DNA of 33,637 nucleotides, taken from NCBI GenBank assembly GCA_002085445.1, contig NBMI01000191.1, positions 1-33,637 on the forward strand, read 5' to 3'. A program made the translations under genes and the position numbers. Shown here in pieces: positions 1 through 8,588 of the stretch (the stretch's first letter is position 1; every line of letters starts with the position of its first letter). This DNA is from Candidatus Parabeggiatoa sp. nov. 2. GTDB taxonomy: Bacteria > Pseudomonadota > Gammaproteobacteria > Beggiatoales > Beggiatoaceae. The notes under the pieces were generated by a model. The model ran no database searches and was not told where the DNA came from. It saw only the letters and a list, made by a program, of their open reading frames with translations.

Positions 1-307
1 GTTGGGACGGACCAACCAGGACTCCAGTTACAAACTGAGTAATCAGGCATGGGAGGAGAGCGAATCACCTAATGGCCAACTTTGAGTAGGTTTTTAGGAG
101 CAGACAGTAGATCAATGTGTGGAAATTTATCTCTAGGTTTTTGGTACTCACCATCAAAAACTTGATCATCGAGTTTTATGAAGATATTGAATACTATAAA
201 CCATGTTGCCATCACGAGGGGGCAATTATGGTCGAAAATTCGTTAAGACACTGAGCAAAATTACCAATAATTTTACGCTCCTTTAATCCTTTCATCTTGG
301 ATAAATG

Positions 308-617
308 AAAAGCCCCAACGGGGCGACATTAATATAGCCTGGGGCAGCGCCCCAGGACTACCGAAAAGCCCCAACGGGGCGACATTAATATAGCCTTTAG
401 AACGCCCCAAGACTACCGAAAAGCCCCAACGGGGCGACATTAATATAGCCTTTAGAACGCCCCAAGACTACCGAAAAGCCCCAACAGGGCGACATTAATA
501 TAGCCTTTAGAGCGCCCCAAGACTACCGAAAAGCCCCAACGGGGCGACATTAATATAGCCTGGGGCAGCGCCCCAGGACTACCGAAAAGCCCCAACGGGG
601 CGACATTAATATAGCCT
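308..617. repeat. 55-bp tandem array of paired GC hairpins
   Basis: Six copies start at 308, 364, 419, 474, 529 and 585. Each begins AAAAGCCCCAACGGGGCGAC, containing a GCCCC-AAC-GGGGC hairpin, followed by an AT-rich linker. In the first and fifth copies a second hairpin follows (CCTGGGGC-AGC-GCCCCAGG). In the others the left arm of that second hairpin has decayed to CTTTAGAAC. Related two-hairpin units recur at 9346, 10519, 22209, 25411 and 32998. No gene is visible in 1-307 or in the rest of the 806 bases before carB. Confidence 0.9.
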
Positions 618-760
618 GTGTAGCTACCAGGAAATCCAAGTTATGGCCACGTTGAGTATACAAACCGAGCGACGACTACAAACCGTCAGCAAAAATGTTA
701 AACTCTTTATGTGTCCCTCGTAAGCCACAGTTTCTGTCTGTATGATAGCTTTGGACTCCA

Positions 761-802
761 GATAACTGATAACTAATAACTGATAACTGATAACAGATCA
801 CT
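761..802. repeat. 7-bp microsatellite (GATAACT)n directly before carB
   Basis: About five copies of the heptamer GATAACT and close variants, decaying into GATCACT, end four bases before the carB start codon. The repeat occupies the place where a Shine-Dalgarno sequence would be, and no SD is visible there. Confidence 0.85.
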
Positions 803-806
803 AAAA

Positions 807-3800
807 ATGCCAAAACGTACTGATTTAAAAAGTATTTTAATCATTGGTGCCGGCCCGATTGTGATTGGGCAAGCCTGCGAATTTGATTATTCTGGCGCAC
901 AGGCGTGTAAAGCGTTGAAAGAGGAAGGGTATCGCGTCATTTTGGTTAATTCTAACCCAGCAACCATTATGACAGATCCCGAAATGGCCGATGCCACGTA
1001 TATTGAGCCAATTCAGTGGCAAACCGTTGCTCATATTATTGGACGCGAGCGCCCTGACGCGCTATTGCCGACAATGGGCGGACAAACGGCCCTGAATTGT
1101 GCCTTGGATTTGGCGCGTGAGGGCGTGTTAGCCAAGTTTGGGATGGAAATGATTGGGGCTTCGATTGAGGCGATTGAAAAGGCTGAGGATCGGGAAAAGT
1201 TCCGCAAAGCGATGCGTAACATTGGCTTGGAAATGCCGCGCTCTTTTATTGCCCGTAACATGGAAGAGGCTTTTGAGGCCCAAACTCAAATGGGCTTTCC
1301 GCTGGTAATTCGGCCCTCTTTTACGTTGGGCGGTAGCGGGGGTGGCATTGCCTATAATCGTAAGGAATTTAGCCGGATATGTGAACGCGGTTTTGATTTA
1401 TCGCCCATCAATGAGTTGTTGATTGAAGAGTCCGTTCTCGGTTGGAAAGAGTTTGAAATGGAAGTGGTGCGCGATCATAAAGATAATTGCATCATCGTCT
1501 GTTCAATTGAAAACTTCGATTCAATGGGCGTGCATACCGGAGATTCTATTACCGTCGCGCCGATTCAAACGCTCACTGATAAGGAATATCAAATCATGCG
1601 TAATGCATCGATAGCGGTGTTGCGCGAAATCGGTGTGGATACCGGCGGCTCTAATGTACAGTTTGCTATGAATCCCAAAGATGGGCGCATGATGATTATT
1701 GAGATGAATCCGCGTGTTTCGCGCTCGTCGGCGCTGGCTTCTAAAGCGACGGGTTTTCCGATAGCTAAAGTCGCGGCCAAGTTGGCGGTGGGCTATACGT
1801 TGGATGAATTGGCTAATGAAATCACCGGGGGCGCAATGCCGGCCTCGTTTGAGCCAACCATTGATTATGTTGTCACTAAAGTGCCCCGGTTTGCGTTTGA
1901 GAAATTTCCACAAACGGAGCCATTATTAACAACACAAATGAAATCCGTCGGTGAAGTGATGGCGATTGGGCGCACGTTTCAGGAATCGTTACAAAAAGCG
2001 TTGCGTGGCTTGGAAACGGGCGTTAATGGGCTTGATGAGTGTTTAGATCCAAGCTTGGATATGACTTCGGATGAGATGCACGATGTGCTACGCCATCAAT
2101 TACAACTGCCAGGGCCTGAACGTTTATGGTATATCGCCAACGCATTTCGGGCCGGGTGGACTATTGAAGATATCCACAAATTCACCTCTATTGACCCTTG
2201 GTTTTTAGTCCAAATTGCTAATTTGGTTGATGAAGAAACCAGTTTGTGTATTGGCTGCTTGGAGAAAATGGATGCTGACCGGCTCCGTGCTTTGAAACGT
2301 AAAGGTTTTTCAGATATACGGTTAGCGCAGCTATTGGGCGTCAATGAAAAAGCCATTAGAGAATTACGCCACCATCTCAACGTGCGCCCCGTTTTTAAGC
2401 GCGTCGATTCGTGTGCCGCTGAATTTGCCGCGACTACCGCTTATATGTATTCCACTTATGAGGAAGAATGCGAAGCTTGCCCTAGTCAGCGCGACAAAAT
2501 TATGGTATTAGGCGGCGGCCCCAACCGCATTGGGCAAGGGATTGAATTTGACTATTGTTGTGTACAAGCAGCCCTCGCTTTGCGAAAAGACGGTTATGAA
2601 ACCATTATGGTTAATTGCAACCCGGAAACGGTGTCTACTGATTATGACACCTCTGACCGGTTGTATTTTGAACCGTTAACCTTGGAAGATGTGTTAGAAA
2701 TCATAGAGATAGAGAAACCCAAAGGAGTCATCGTTCAATACGGTGGACAAACGCCGTTAAAATTGGCACGAGATTTAGAGGCCGCCGGTGCGCCGATAAT
2801 TGGGACGAGTCCGGATTCTATCGACTTAGCCGAAGATCGTGAACGTTTTCAACAACTCATCAATCAAATCGGCTTGCGCCAGCCCCCTAACCGAACGGCG
2901 CGCACCGATAAACAGGCCCTTGTTCTGGCTGACGAAATTGGCTATCCGCTCGTCGTGAGGCCTTCTTATGTGTTGGGCGGACGCGCTATGGAAATCGTCT
3001 ATAACAAAAACGAATTAAAAAGCTATATGCGCGAAGCGGTGGCTGTCTCCAACGATTCACCGGTTTTATTAGACCATTTTTTGGAAGAGGCGATAGAAGT
3101 GGATGTGGATGCCGTGTGTGACGGCGAGCGCGTCTTGATTGGTGGCATTATGGAACATATTGAACAGGCAGGGGTGCATTCTGGCGATTCGGCCTGCTCT
3201 TTACCGCCTTATGGCTTATCCGCTATGATACAAGATCAGTTGCGCGAGCAAATGAGCCGTTTGGCAAAAGCCTTAAATGTGATAGGATTAGCCAATGCCC
3301 AGTTTGCCATCCAAAACCAAACCATTTACGTTTTAGAAGTCAATCCTCGTGCCTCGCGCACTGTGCCCTTTGTCTCCAAAGCCACTGGCTTGTCTTTAGC
3401 GCGGATTGCTGCTCGCTGCATGGTTGGACGCAGTTTAGCGGCACAAGGCGTCACTCAAGAATGTGTTCCCAGTTATTATTCTGTCAAAGAAGCTGTCTTT
3501 CCCTTTGCCAAATTCGCCGGTGTTGATCCATTACTCAGTCCAGAAATGAAATCAACCGGCGAAGTCATGGGAGTAGGCCGTAGCTTTGGTGAAGCCTTTG
3601 CCAAATCACAACTGGCGGCGGGCAGTGATTTGCCACGCGGTGGTTTAGCCTTTTTGAGTGTGCGCGAGGCCGACAAACTCGCCGCGGCTGATGTTGCTAA
3701 AGAACTCGCTGCTTTGGGCTTTGAATTAGTGGCAACGGACGGGACGGCACTGGTAATCCAACAAGCCGGAATTGGCTGCACTATCGTCAACAAAGTCACC

Positions 3801-4061
3801 GAAAGTAGGCCCAACATCGTTGATAGAATAAAAAACGATGAAATCAGCTTTATCGTCAATACCACGGAAGGTAAACAAGCGATAGCGGATTCTTTTGCCA
3901 TTCGCCGCACCGCGTTACAGCATAAAGTGAGTTACACGACGACAATAGCAGGTGCAAGAGCGACAGTGCTGGCACTCAAGAGTCTAAATGCAACCGATGT
4001 TAATCGTTTACAGGATTTACACCAAGAATTGCAAGGTTCAAGCATAGTACCCAATTTATAA
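807..4061 (+). CDS. carB: Carbamoyl-phosphate synthase large subunit
   Basis: Makes carbamoyl phosphate from bicarbonate, ammonia and two ATP, feeding pyrimidine and arginine synthesis. It normally pairs with the glutaminase subunit CarA. At 1084 aa it matches the usual length of about 1070. Two homologous ATP-grasp halves are visible. The first starts IGAGPIVIGQACEFDYSG near residue 13 and carries the glycine-rich FTLGGSGGG loop near 171. The second starts MVLGGGPNRIGQGIEFDY near 563 and has VLGGRAMEIVYN near 723. The last ~140 residues form the MGS-like allosteric domain. No frameshift or missing motif is seen. The ATG follows a 7-bp microsatellite and has no obvious ribosome site. carA is not found in the 806 bases upstream, so it lies outside the window or elsewhere. 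Confidence 0.98.
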   Translation: MPKRTDLKSILIIGAGPIVIGQACEFDYSGAQACKALKEEGYRVILVNSNPATIMTDPEMADATYIEPIQWQTVAHIIGRERPDALLPTMGGQTALNCALDLAREGVLAKFGMEMIGASIEAIEKAEDREKFRKAMRNIGLEMPRSFIARNMEEAFEAQTQMGFPLVIRPSFTLGGSGGGIAYNRKEFSRICERGFDLSPINELLIEESVLGWKEFEMEVVRDHKDNCIIVCSIENFDSMGVHTGDSITVAPIQTLTDKEYQIMRNASIAVLREIGVDTGGSNVQFAMNPKDGRMMIIEMNPRVSRSSALASKATGFPIAKVAAKLAVGYTLDELANEITGGAMPASFEPTIDYVVTKVPRFAFEKFPQTEPLLTTQMKSVGEVMAIGRTFQESLQKALRGLETGVNGLDECLDPSLDMTSDEMHDVLRHQLQLPGPERLWYIANAFRAGWTIEDIHKFTSIDPWFLVQIANLVDEETSLCIGCLEKMDADRLRALKRKGFSDIRLAQLLGVNEKAIRELRHHLNVRPVFKRVDSCAAEFAATTAYMYSTYEEECEACPSQRDKIMVLGGGPNRIGQGIEFDYCCVQAALALRKDGYETIMVNCNPETVSTDYDTSDRLYFEPLTLEDVLEIIEIEKPKGVIVQYGGQTPLKLARDLEAAGAPIIGTSPDSIDLAEDRERFQQLINQIGLRQPPNRTARTDKQALVLADEIGYPLVVRPSYVLGGRAMEIVYNKNELKSYMREAVAVSNDSPVLLDHFLEEAIEVDVDAVCDGERVLIGGIMEHIEQAGVHSGDSACSLPPYGLSAMIQDQLREQMSRLAKALNVIGLANAQFAIQNQTIYVLEVNPRASRTVPFVSKATGLSLARIAARCMVGRSLAAQGVTQECVPSYYSVKEAVFPFAKFAGVDPLLSPEMKSTGEVMGVGRSFGEAFAKSQLAAGSDLPRGGLAFLSVREADKLAAADVAKELAALGFELVATDGTALVIQQAGIGCTIVNKVTESRPNIVDRIKNDEISFIVNTTEGKQAIADSFAIRRTALQHKVSYTTTIAGARATVLALKSLNATDVNRLQDLHQELQGSSIVPNL

Positions 4062-4111
4062 ACAAACCTTCACCCAGATACCAATTCTTCGGCAGGTGCT
4101 TTCCAAAATGA

Positions 4112-4140
4112 TTGACTTTGAGGAGAGTTTTTTTTATAAT
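4112..4140 (+). promoter_or_regulatory. Sigma-70-type promoter for greA
   Basis: TTGACT at 4112-4117 and a perfect TATAAT at 4135-4140 are separated by 17 bp. This is the best promoter seen in the window. It lies in the gap after carB and would give a greA transcript with a leader of roughly 200 nt. Confidence 0.7.
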
Positions 4141-4146
4141 TTTATA

Positions 4147-4359
4147 TTTTATAAAATGGCAGGTATCTGGTTCAGTACTCTTTTGGAGTACGGGCAAAAC
4201 CGTCGACTTACAATTTATCAGGCAAGCGTTTCCTCAAGCGAATTCAGATTGTATAAAGCGGCTATCTCTCATTTTCTACTGCGGAGTGGTAGATTCACCC
4301 ACTCTTAGGAGTGCTATTGTTAACTTTTGTTAACCTAAATGAATCGGTATAACAACGGT
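4147..4359 (+). promoter_or_regulatory. Long structured leader of greA
   Basis: Between the strong promoter and the greA start there is no gene but at least two hairpins: GTACTC-TTTTG-GAGTAC at 4175-4191 and CACTC-TTAG-GAGTG at 4300-4313. E. coli greA also has a long leader that yields small RNAs (GraL). Whether this one acts likewise is an inference. Confidence 0.4.
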
Positions 4360-4836
4360 ATGAATAAATCACCCATGACAACCCGGGGCGCACAAAAGTT
4401 GCGTGATGAAGTACATAAATTGAAAACGGAGGATCGGCCCAACGTTATCCAAGCCATTGCCGAAGCGCGTGCGCTGGGTGACTTAAAGGAAAATGCCGAA
4501 TATCATGCGGCGCGTGAGCAACAAAGTTTTATTGAAGGGCGCATTATTGAAGTAGATGGCAAACTTGCTAATGCACAAATTATTGATGTCACCAAACTCA
4601 ATGCCAAAGGCAAAGTTGTTTTCGGTACCACCGTGGAGTTGATGAATGTTGAAACTGAACAAGAAATCACTTATCAAATCGTTGGTGATGACGAAGCCGA
4701 CATCAAAGCCCACTTGATTTCGATAAGCTCTCCCATTGCTCGCGCCCTAATAGGCAAAGAAGAAGGCGACGTGGCGGTTGTACAAGCGCCCGGCGGCAAG
4801 AAAGAGTATGAAATCCTAGAAGTTAAATACATTTAG
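4360..4836 (+). CDS. greA: Transcription elongation factor GreA
   Basis: Binds the RNA polymerase secondary channel and stimulates cleavage of backtracked transcripts. The N-terminal coiled-coil holds the signature GDLKENAEYHAAREQQSF, including the acidic tip. The C-terminal FKBP-like domain has IVGDDEADIK and SPIARALIGKEEGD. I place the start at the ATG at 4360, giving 158 aa, because MNKSPMTTRG then aligns with the E. coli start MQAIPMTLRG. An in-frame ATG at 4339 would add seven residues with no family support. It follows carB in the same direction, an order seen in other gammaproteobacteria, but has its own promoter at 4112. Confidence 0.97.
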   Translation: MNKSPMTTRGAQKLRDEVHKLKTEDRPNVIQAIAEARALGDLKENAEYHAAREQQSFIEGRIIEVDGKLANAQIIDVTKLNAKGKVVFGTTVELMNVETEQEITYQIVGDDEADIKAHLISISSPIARALIGKEEGDVAVVQAPGGKKEYEILEVKYI

Positions 4837-4891
4837 GGCAACGGGGTAAGGGGAAAGGATAAAGGTGAAGGGGTAAAAAAAGGAAACTTCC

Positions 4892-4915
4892 AAAAACACC
4901 CTTCGAGGCGTTTTT
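4892..4915 (+). terminator. Possible rho-independent terminator after greA
   Basis: AAAAAC-ACC, a short loop and GGCGTTTTT form an imperfect stem (one A-C mismatch) ending in five T residues, 55 bases after the greA stop. The purine-rich stretch at 4841-4890 and the pyrimidine-rich stretch at 5020-5066 around it are roughly complementary. Confidence 0.35.
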
Positions 4916-5074
4916 AGTGATCTCGCACAGCGAATGACTTCGTTTCAGTTTTTAGCCGTGCAAAGTATTGATACTAATGTTTTTTTTAATCCAAACTCCA
5001 AGGCGGTTCTTACGCCTATCACCTTTCCCCTTTCCCATTTTTCCTCGCTCTTTTCACCTTTCACTTTAAAAGCT

Positions 5075-5437
5075 ATGCACAAAGTTTTTGTCTATGGCAC
5101 ACTAAAAAGCGGCTACGGCAACCATGATTTATTGCAAGGTGCCAAAGGCTATCCCGCCGTTGCGCCGCAAATTGACCTTTATGCTGGCCCTTCTTACCCG
5201 TTTGCCATGCGTGGGCAAGGGCAAGCCGTTGGTGAAGTCTACGAAGTCAATGATCTTCTCCTGAAAAAACTCGATAGGTTAGAAGGCCATCCTCAGTACT
5301 ATCACCGAGAACTCACTCCCGTTATTTTGGAAGACGGTAAAACCATCCGGGCTTGGATTTATCTTAATAATGAAGCCTATCCCTATCCGCGTATTGCCGA
5401 TGGCAATTGGCGGCCTCGCCGCCTAACACGTTTGTAG
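5075..5437 (+). CDS. Gamma-glutamylcyclotransferase-fold protein (AIG2/YtfP-like)
   Basis: A small cytoplasmic protein of 120 aa. It begins MHKVFVYGTLKSGYGNHDLL, the VYGTLxxG substrate-loop motif of the GGCT/AIG2-like fold. GEVYEV and LDRLEGHPQYYHRE follow, the second holding the acidic residue used as general base in active members (E at LEGHP). Family members cyclise gamma-glutamyl amines or peptides to 5-oxoproline, but the substrate of YtfP-type proteins is uncertain. I chose the ATG at 5075; the 47 in-frame residues upstream come from a pyrimidine-rich intergenic stretch. The body ends at DGNW, where YtfP-like proteins usually stop, and the last few codons and the stop come from the first partial copy of the 30-bp hairpin repeat at 5417. 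Confidence 0.85.
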   Translation: MHKVFVYGTLKSGYGNHDLLQGAKGYPAVAPQIDLYAGPSYPFAMRGQGQAVGEVYEVNDLLLKKLDRLEGHPQYYHRELTPVILEDGKTIRAWIYLNNEAYPYPRIADGNWRPRRLTRL

Positions 5438-5490
5438 TAGGCGATTTATCGCCTAACACGTTTGTAGTAGGCGATTTATCGCCTAACACG
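5417..5490. repeat. 30-bp hairpin repeat, 2.5 copies
   Basis: The unit is TTTGTAGT, stem AGGCGA, loop TTTA, stem TCGCCT, AACACG, with full copies at 5431 and 5461 and a partial copy at 5417. The same scaffold with other stem sequences occurs at 20603-20757 and, inverted, at 20863-21055. The first partial copy supplies the 3' end of the preceding gene. Confidence 0.85.
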
Positions 5491-5671
5491 TACCCGCGAA
5501 ACCCACTTGAGTTGTTTCGTTCATTCGTCCATACTTCATTAATAAGTAAAGCAAACTTTAGGCGTCCAAACTTTAGTTTGGCAGGACTCCAAACTTTAGT
5601 TTGGCAAAGTAGTAGACACGCGGGCCTTTTATTAACCTAAAAATTAGAGGGTTATTTGGACTATCGATTTT

Positions 5672-5759
5672 GAGGGCCATAAACTACTTACGTCGGCAAA
5701 AGTTTCGCGGAGCGAAACTTTTGCCGACGTGGATACTTTAAAATTAAGTGATGGCCGTC
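5672..5759. mobile_element. 88-bp MITE-like element with 19-bp hairpin
   Basis: Terminal inverted sequence GAGGGCCAT...ATGGCCGTC encloses a perfect hairpin with 19-nt arms at 5690-5708 and 5712-5730 and loop GGA (arm starts ACGTCGGCAAAAG). A second copy lies at 25933-26019 with a compensated stem change. No transposase is present. Confidence 0.7.
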
Positions 5760-6000
5760 TTAAAAAAAACCAAGTTCTTTATTACAGATAAAAATGCGTG
5801 GACACACACGCTTGGCTCGCAAACCGGCATGGCTTCTTACAAATCCCGTATTTAGGTAAGTAATCCTTACCACCTATCTAAATACAGCGAATTACGGAAG
5901 TACAGCGATAGATAATTACGGAAGTACAACGACACAAGCGGGGAGAAACGAATTGGCCTTTCCAATAGAAAAGGGTGGCCCTATTCATTAGTTATTTTAT

Positions 6001-6115
6001 TCGTTTATCCGCGTAATTGGTTGTACTCAGTTAGTTAGTTATTAATTCGTTTATCCGCGTAATTGGTTGTACTCAGTTAGTTAGTTATTAATTCGTTTAT
6101 CCACGTCATTCGTTG
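6001..6115. repeat. 46-bp tandem repeat
   Basis: Copies begin at 6001 and 6047 with a partial one at 6093. Each starts TCGTTTATCCGCGTAATTGG and ends with TTAG tetramers. Related single units occur near 14137, 21510 and 26521-26697. Nothing else is recognised between 5760 and 6000. Confidence 0.8.
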
Positions 6116-6131
6116 TCAGTAATAATGCTGA

Positions 6132-6353
6132 GTTTCAATCGCCCAGAAACGACTCACACTTATGGAAATCAACTAAACCAATTTACGATAGCGATGTTTC
6201 AATCGCCCAGAAACGACTCACACCTATCCTAAACTATTTATTCTTTCCAACTAGATTACAATTGTTTCAATCGCCCAGAAACGACTCACACAACGATTTT
6301 TGAGATTGTAAGGCATCAAGCTTGCTTGTTTCAATCGCCCAGAAACGACTCAC
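6132..6353 (-). CRISPR. Short orphan CRISPR array, 4 repeats and 3 spacers
   Basis: Repeats start at 6132, 6196, 6264 and 6328 and share 26-28 identical bases; the copy at 6328 loses the conserved ACAC next to the flank. The three spacers are 36, 40 and 36 bp and are unlike each other. Read on the minus strand the repeat ends in ATTGAAAC, the typical 8-nt crRNA 5' handle, so I infer minus-strand transcription and a leader to the right (6354-6510). No cas gene is in the window, so it depends on Cas proteins elsewhere or is inactive. Confidence 0.85.
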
Positions 6354-6510
6354 GCCCCCACTTCATGCGGTTTTCATTCATTCGCAATGTTCTATCTAAA
6401 AACACCCAAAATCGCTTGAAAACCCGCATGACTAACCTTCAAACATCGGGGTGATTTACTTTACCGGCGAGAGTAGTAAATTACATACAAAAAATGTAAC
6501 AATTTACAAC

Positions 6511-6826
6511 TGCCCTACGTTGGTATCGTGTGAGCCGCGTTGGCGTTTAATTTAAAATGGCCTACACTGGCATCATCGTGTGAGTCGCGTTGGCGTTTAA
6601 TTTAAAATGGCCTACACTGGCATCCTCGTGTGAGTCGCGTTGGCGTTTAACTTATAAAGGCCTACATTGGCATCATCGTGTGAGTCGCGTTGGCGTTTAA
6701 TTTAAAAAGGCCTACATTGGCATCATCGTGTGAGTCGCGTTGGCGTTTAATTTAAAAAGGCCTACACTGGCATCATCGTGCGAGTCGGTTTGGCGTTTAA
6801 TTTAAAATGGCCTACACTGGCACACC
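6511..6826. repeat. 50-bp tandem array with CRISPR-repeat-like start
   Basis: Six copies start at exactly 50-bp steps (6527, 6577, 6627, 6677, 6727, 6777). Each begins CGTGTGAGTCGCGTTGGCG and then runs through an AT-rich part to GGCCTACACTGGCAT. There is no variable spacer. The first ten bases after C (GTGTGAGTCG) are identical to the 5' end of the neighbouring CRISPR repeat read on its minus strand, and a GGCG follows in both. Confidence 0.9.
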
Positions 6827-6935
6827 AATGAATAACTGCGCTTATTATACTCCACAAAAACAAAATAGCAAACTTAAAATTGGGTAATGGGCAATGGGTG
6901 AAATCAACAAGCATTAATTACCAACTCATAAGGCG

Positions 6936-7055
6936 ATTACCAATTACCAATTGCCAATTACCAATTGCCAATTACCAATTACCAATTACCAATTACCAAT
7001 TACCTTATTAGAATTTTGCAAATCCCTTTTTTCATTTTTCATTTTTCATTTTTCA
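6936..7055. repeat. Two 7-bp microsatellites before the first ketosynthase gene
   Basis: ATTACCA (with ATTGCCA variants) is repeated ten times at 6936-7005, and TTTTTCA four times at 7028-7055. Both units are heptamers. They end just upstream of the promoter-like sequence at 7070. Confidence 0.9.
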
Positions 7056-7069
7056 CTGCCCATAAAAAT

Positions 7070-7098
7070 TTGCATTGACTAATTAACCGGCGTATGAT
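7070..7098 (+). promoter_or_regulatory. Possible sigma-70 promoter of the biosynthetic cluster
   Basis: TTGCAT at 7070-7075 and TATGAT at 7093-7098 are 17 bp apart, 38 bases before the ATG at 7137. The nearby TTGACT at 7075 is only 12 bp from the same -10 box, so it is a poorer partner. Confidence 0.4.
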
Positions 7099-7136
7099 TT
7101 TTTTCGCTTAAAGCACCTGCGATTTGTTAACTCACC

Positions 7137-8588
7137 ATGCACCCGATTAATATAGCCATTTCGGAAATAGGACTCTCTTCCGCCCAAGGTAATATTGCCC
7201 AACTCTTGGAAGGAGATGTTATTCTTGAGCCTTCAGCCTTGCCTTGGGAGACAGAGGCTTGTGCTGATAGCCAATTATGCCGGCCAGCAAGAGGAATCGC
7301 TCCTGACTTAAAAGGTGCCAAGCGGTGGCGGGCGCTGGCACATGCGGCGTTAGAAGACTGTTTGGCAAATAAAATCATTGCCTCTGAGACACCGCTCATT
7401 GTAGGCACTTGTAATGGCGGCATTGATGGCTTTGAAAAAGAGGACTGGAAAAAAGCCTTTGATATTTCAACGCTTTTTGCCGGGACTCGATGGGAGAAAA
7501 ACTGCCTACCGCTTGTCAGCGGTTCTTGTGCATCTGGAATGCAAGCACTTTTTTTGGGCACCCAAATGATTCGTGCCGGTGCCCATGAAGTCATTGTGCT
7601 TGCCGTTGATATTCTTTCCACCTCCAATTGTAATAATTTTGACTCGTTGCGGATTCTTTGTAATAACGTCGCCCCGCCTTGGAATTCAGTTTATGGTAAT
7701 ATTTTACTTGGTGAAGCGGCCGTTGCATTACATTTAGTCAATAATAATGATAATAACTGTAAATATAAACTTTATGGGCCTTTACTTGGTTGTGATATAG
7801 GAGAGAGTAAGCGTTTAACTAAGTTATTGCAACCGTGGCAACGGGAAAAACCGGATTTTCTCTTGGGACAAGGCACCGGGCCGGCGGAAATTGATAATAT
7901 CGAGTTGCAATCCCTACAGGCCCATTTTGACAGAGATATTCCACTTTCCACACCCCATTATTATTTTGGACACACACTGGGCGCATCCGGGTTGCTTTCC
8001 GTCGCATTAAGTTTAATTTCGCTTAACGCGCAAAAATCACTACCTCAACTAGAAATGCCCGTAGACAAAGCCAGAGATGGCCGAATATTGTTAAAGCGTG
8101 ATTATAGCTTGGAACATAGCGCGATGATTGTTTGCCGGGCCGTGAGTGGCGCGTGCGCTACCGCCTACATAGCCGAAAAGGCGCAACCCGAACATTATTT
8201 CAACGGTAAAAAATGGCAAGAAATCGTCAAGGTGCCACCATTAAGTATTCCTTTTTTAAGGCAATTTGCAACCGAGGCCATTAAACATCGTCCTGAAAAT
8301 AAAAGTGATCTAATCATTGTGTTCCTTGAAGAACCGCTCACGCCTCCTTCAAGGTTATTTATAGGGAATAAACTCCTACCGAGCGCAGTTTTGGAAATAA
8401 CCCCGTCATACATTCCCCAATTGCTGGCCGCCTGTTGGGGTTACGATGGGGCCGCGATTTGCGTACTGGGCGGACAGTCGCCGGCGACTTTGAAATATTT
8501 TCGCAAGTTATTTACAGGTATAAACCTTTCAGTAAATTTCGTATCGATAAAAAGTAAGGAGGAAGATCGTGAAATTGAATGGCATTAA
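7137..8588 (+). CDS. Beta-ketoacyl synthase-like protein with altered catalytic triad
   Basis: A 483-aa thiolase-fold KS-like protein. The nucleophile loop SGSCASGMQ is present with Cys131, and the last histidine is kept in FGHTLGASG (His279). The usual HGTGT motif reads GQGTGPAEIDNIE, so the first catalytic His is Gln245. Canonical FabF/FabB enzymes use Cys-His-His for decarboxylative condensation, so this one may act as a transferase, a priming KS or a non-decarboxylating partner. The KS fold seems to end near residue 340; the last ~120 residues are an extra domain I do not recognise, ending about 5 residues after EEDREIEWH-type acidic sequence. The gene overlaps the following ketoreductase by 20 bp. 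No clear SD precedes the ATG at 7137. Confidence 0.85.
   Translation: MHPINIAISEIGLSSAQGNIAQLLEGDVILEPSALPWETEACADSQLCRPARGIAPDLKGAKRWRALAHAALEDCLANKIIASETPLIVGTCNGGIDGFEKEDWKKAFDISTLFAGTRWEKNCLPLVSGSCASGMQALFLGTQMIRAGAHEVIVLAVDILSTSNCNNFDSLRILCNNVAPPWNSVYGNILLGEAAVALHLVNNNDNNCKYKLYGPLLGCDIGESKRLTKLLQPWQREKPDFLLGQGTGPAEIDNIELQSLQAHFDRDIPLSTPHYYFGHTLGASGLLSVALSLISLNAQKSLPQLEMPVDKARDGRILLKRDYSLEHSAMIVCRAVSGACATAYIAEKAQPEHYFNGKKWQEIVKVPPLSIPFLRQFATEAIKHRPENKSDLIIVFLEEPLTPPSRLFIGNKLLPSAVLEITPSYIPQLLAACWGYDGAAICVLGGQSPATLKYFRKLFTGINLSVNFVSIKSKEEDREIEWH

Noticed and set aside
4096..4333. Two overlapping ORFs of 70 and 73 aa between carB and greA
   Set aside because: They start over or right beside the greA promoter and cover the leader hairpins; no SD and no recognisable protein.
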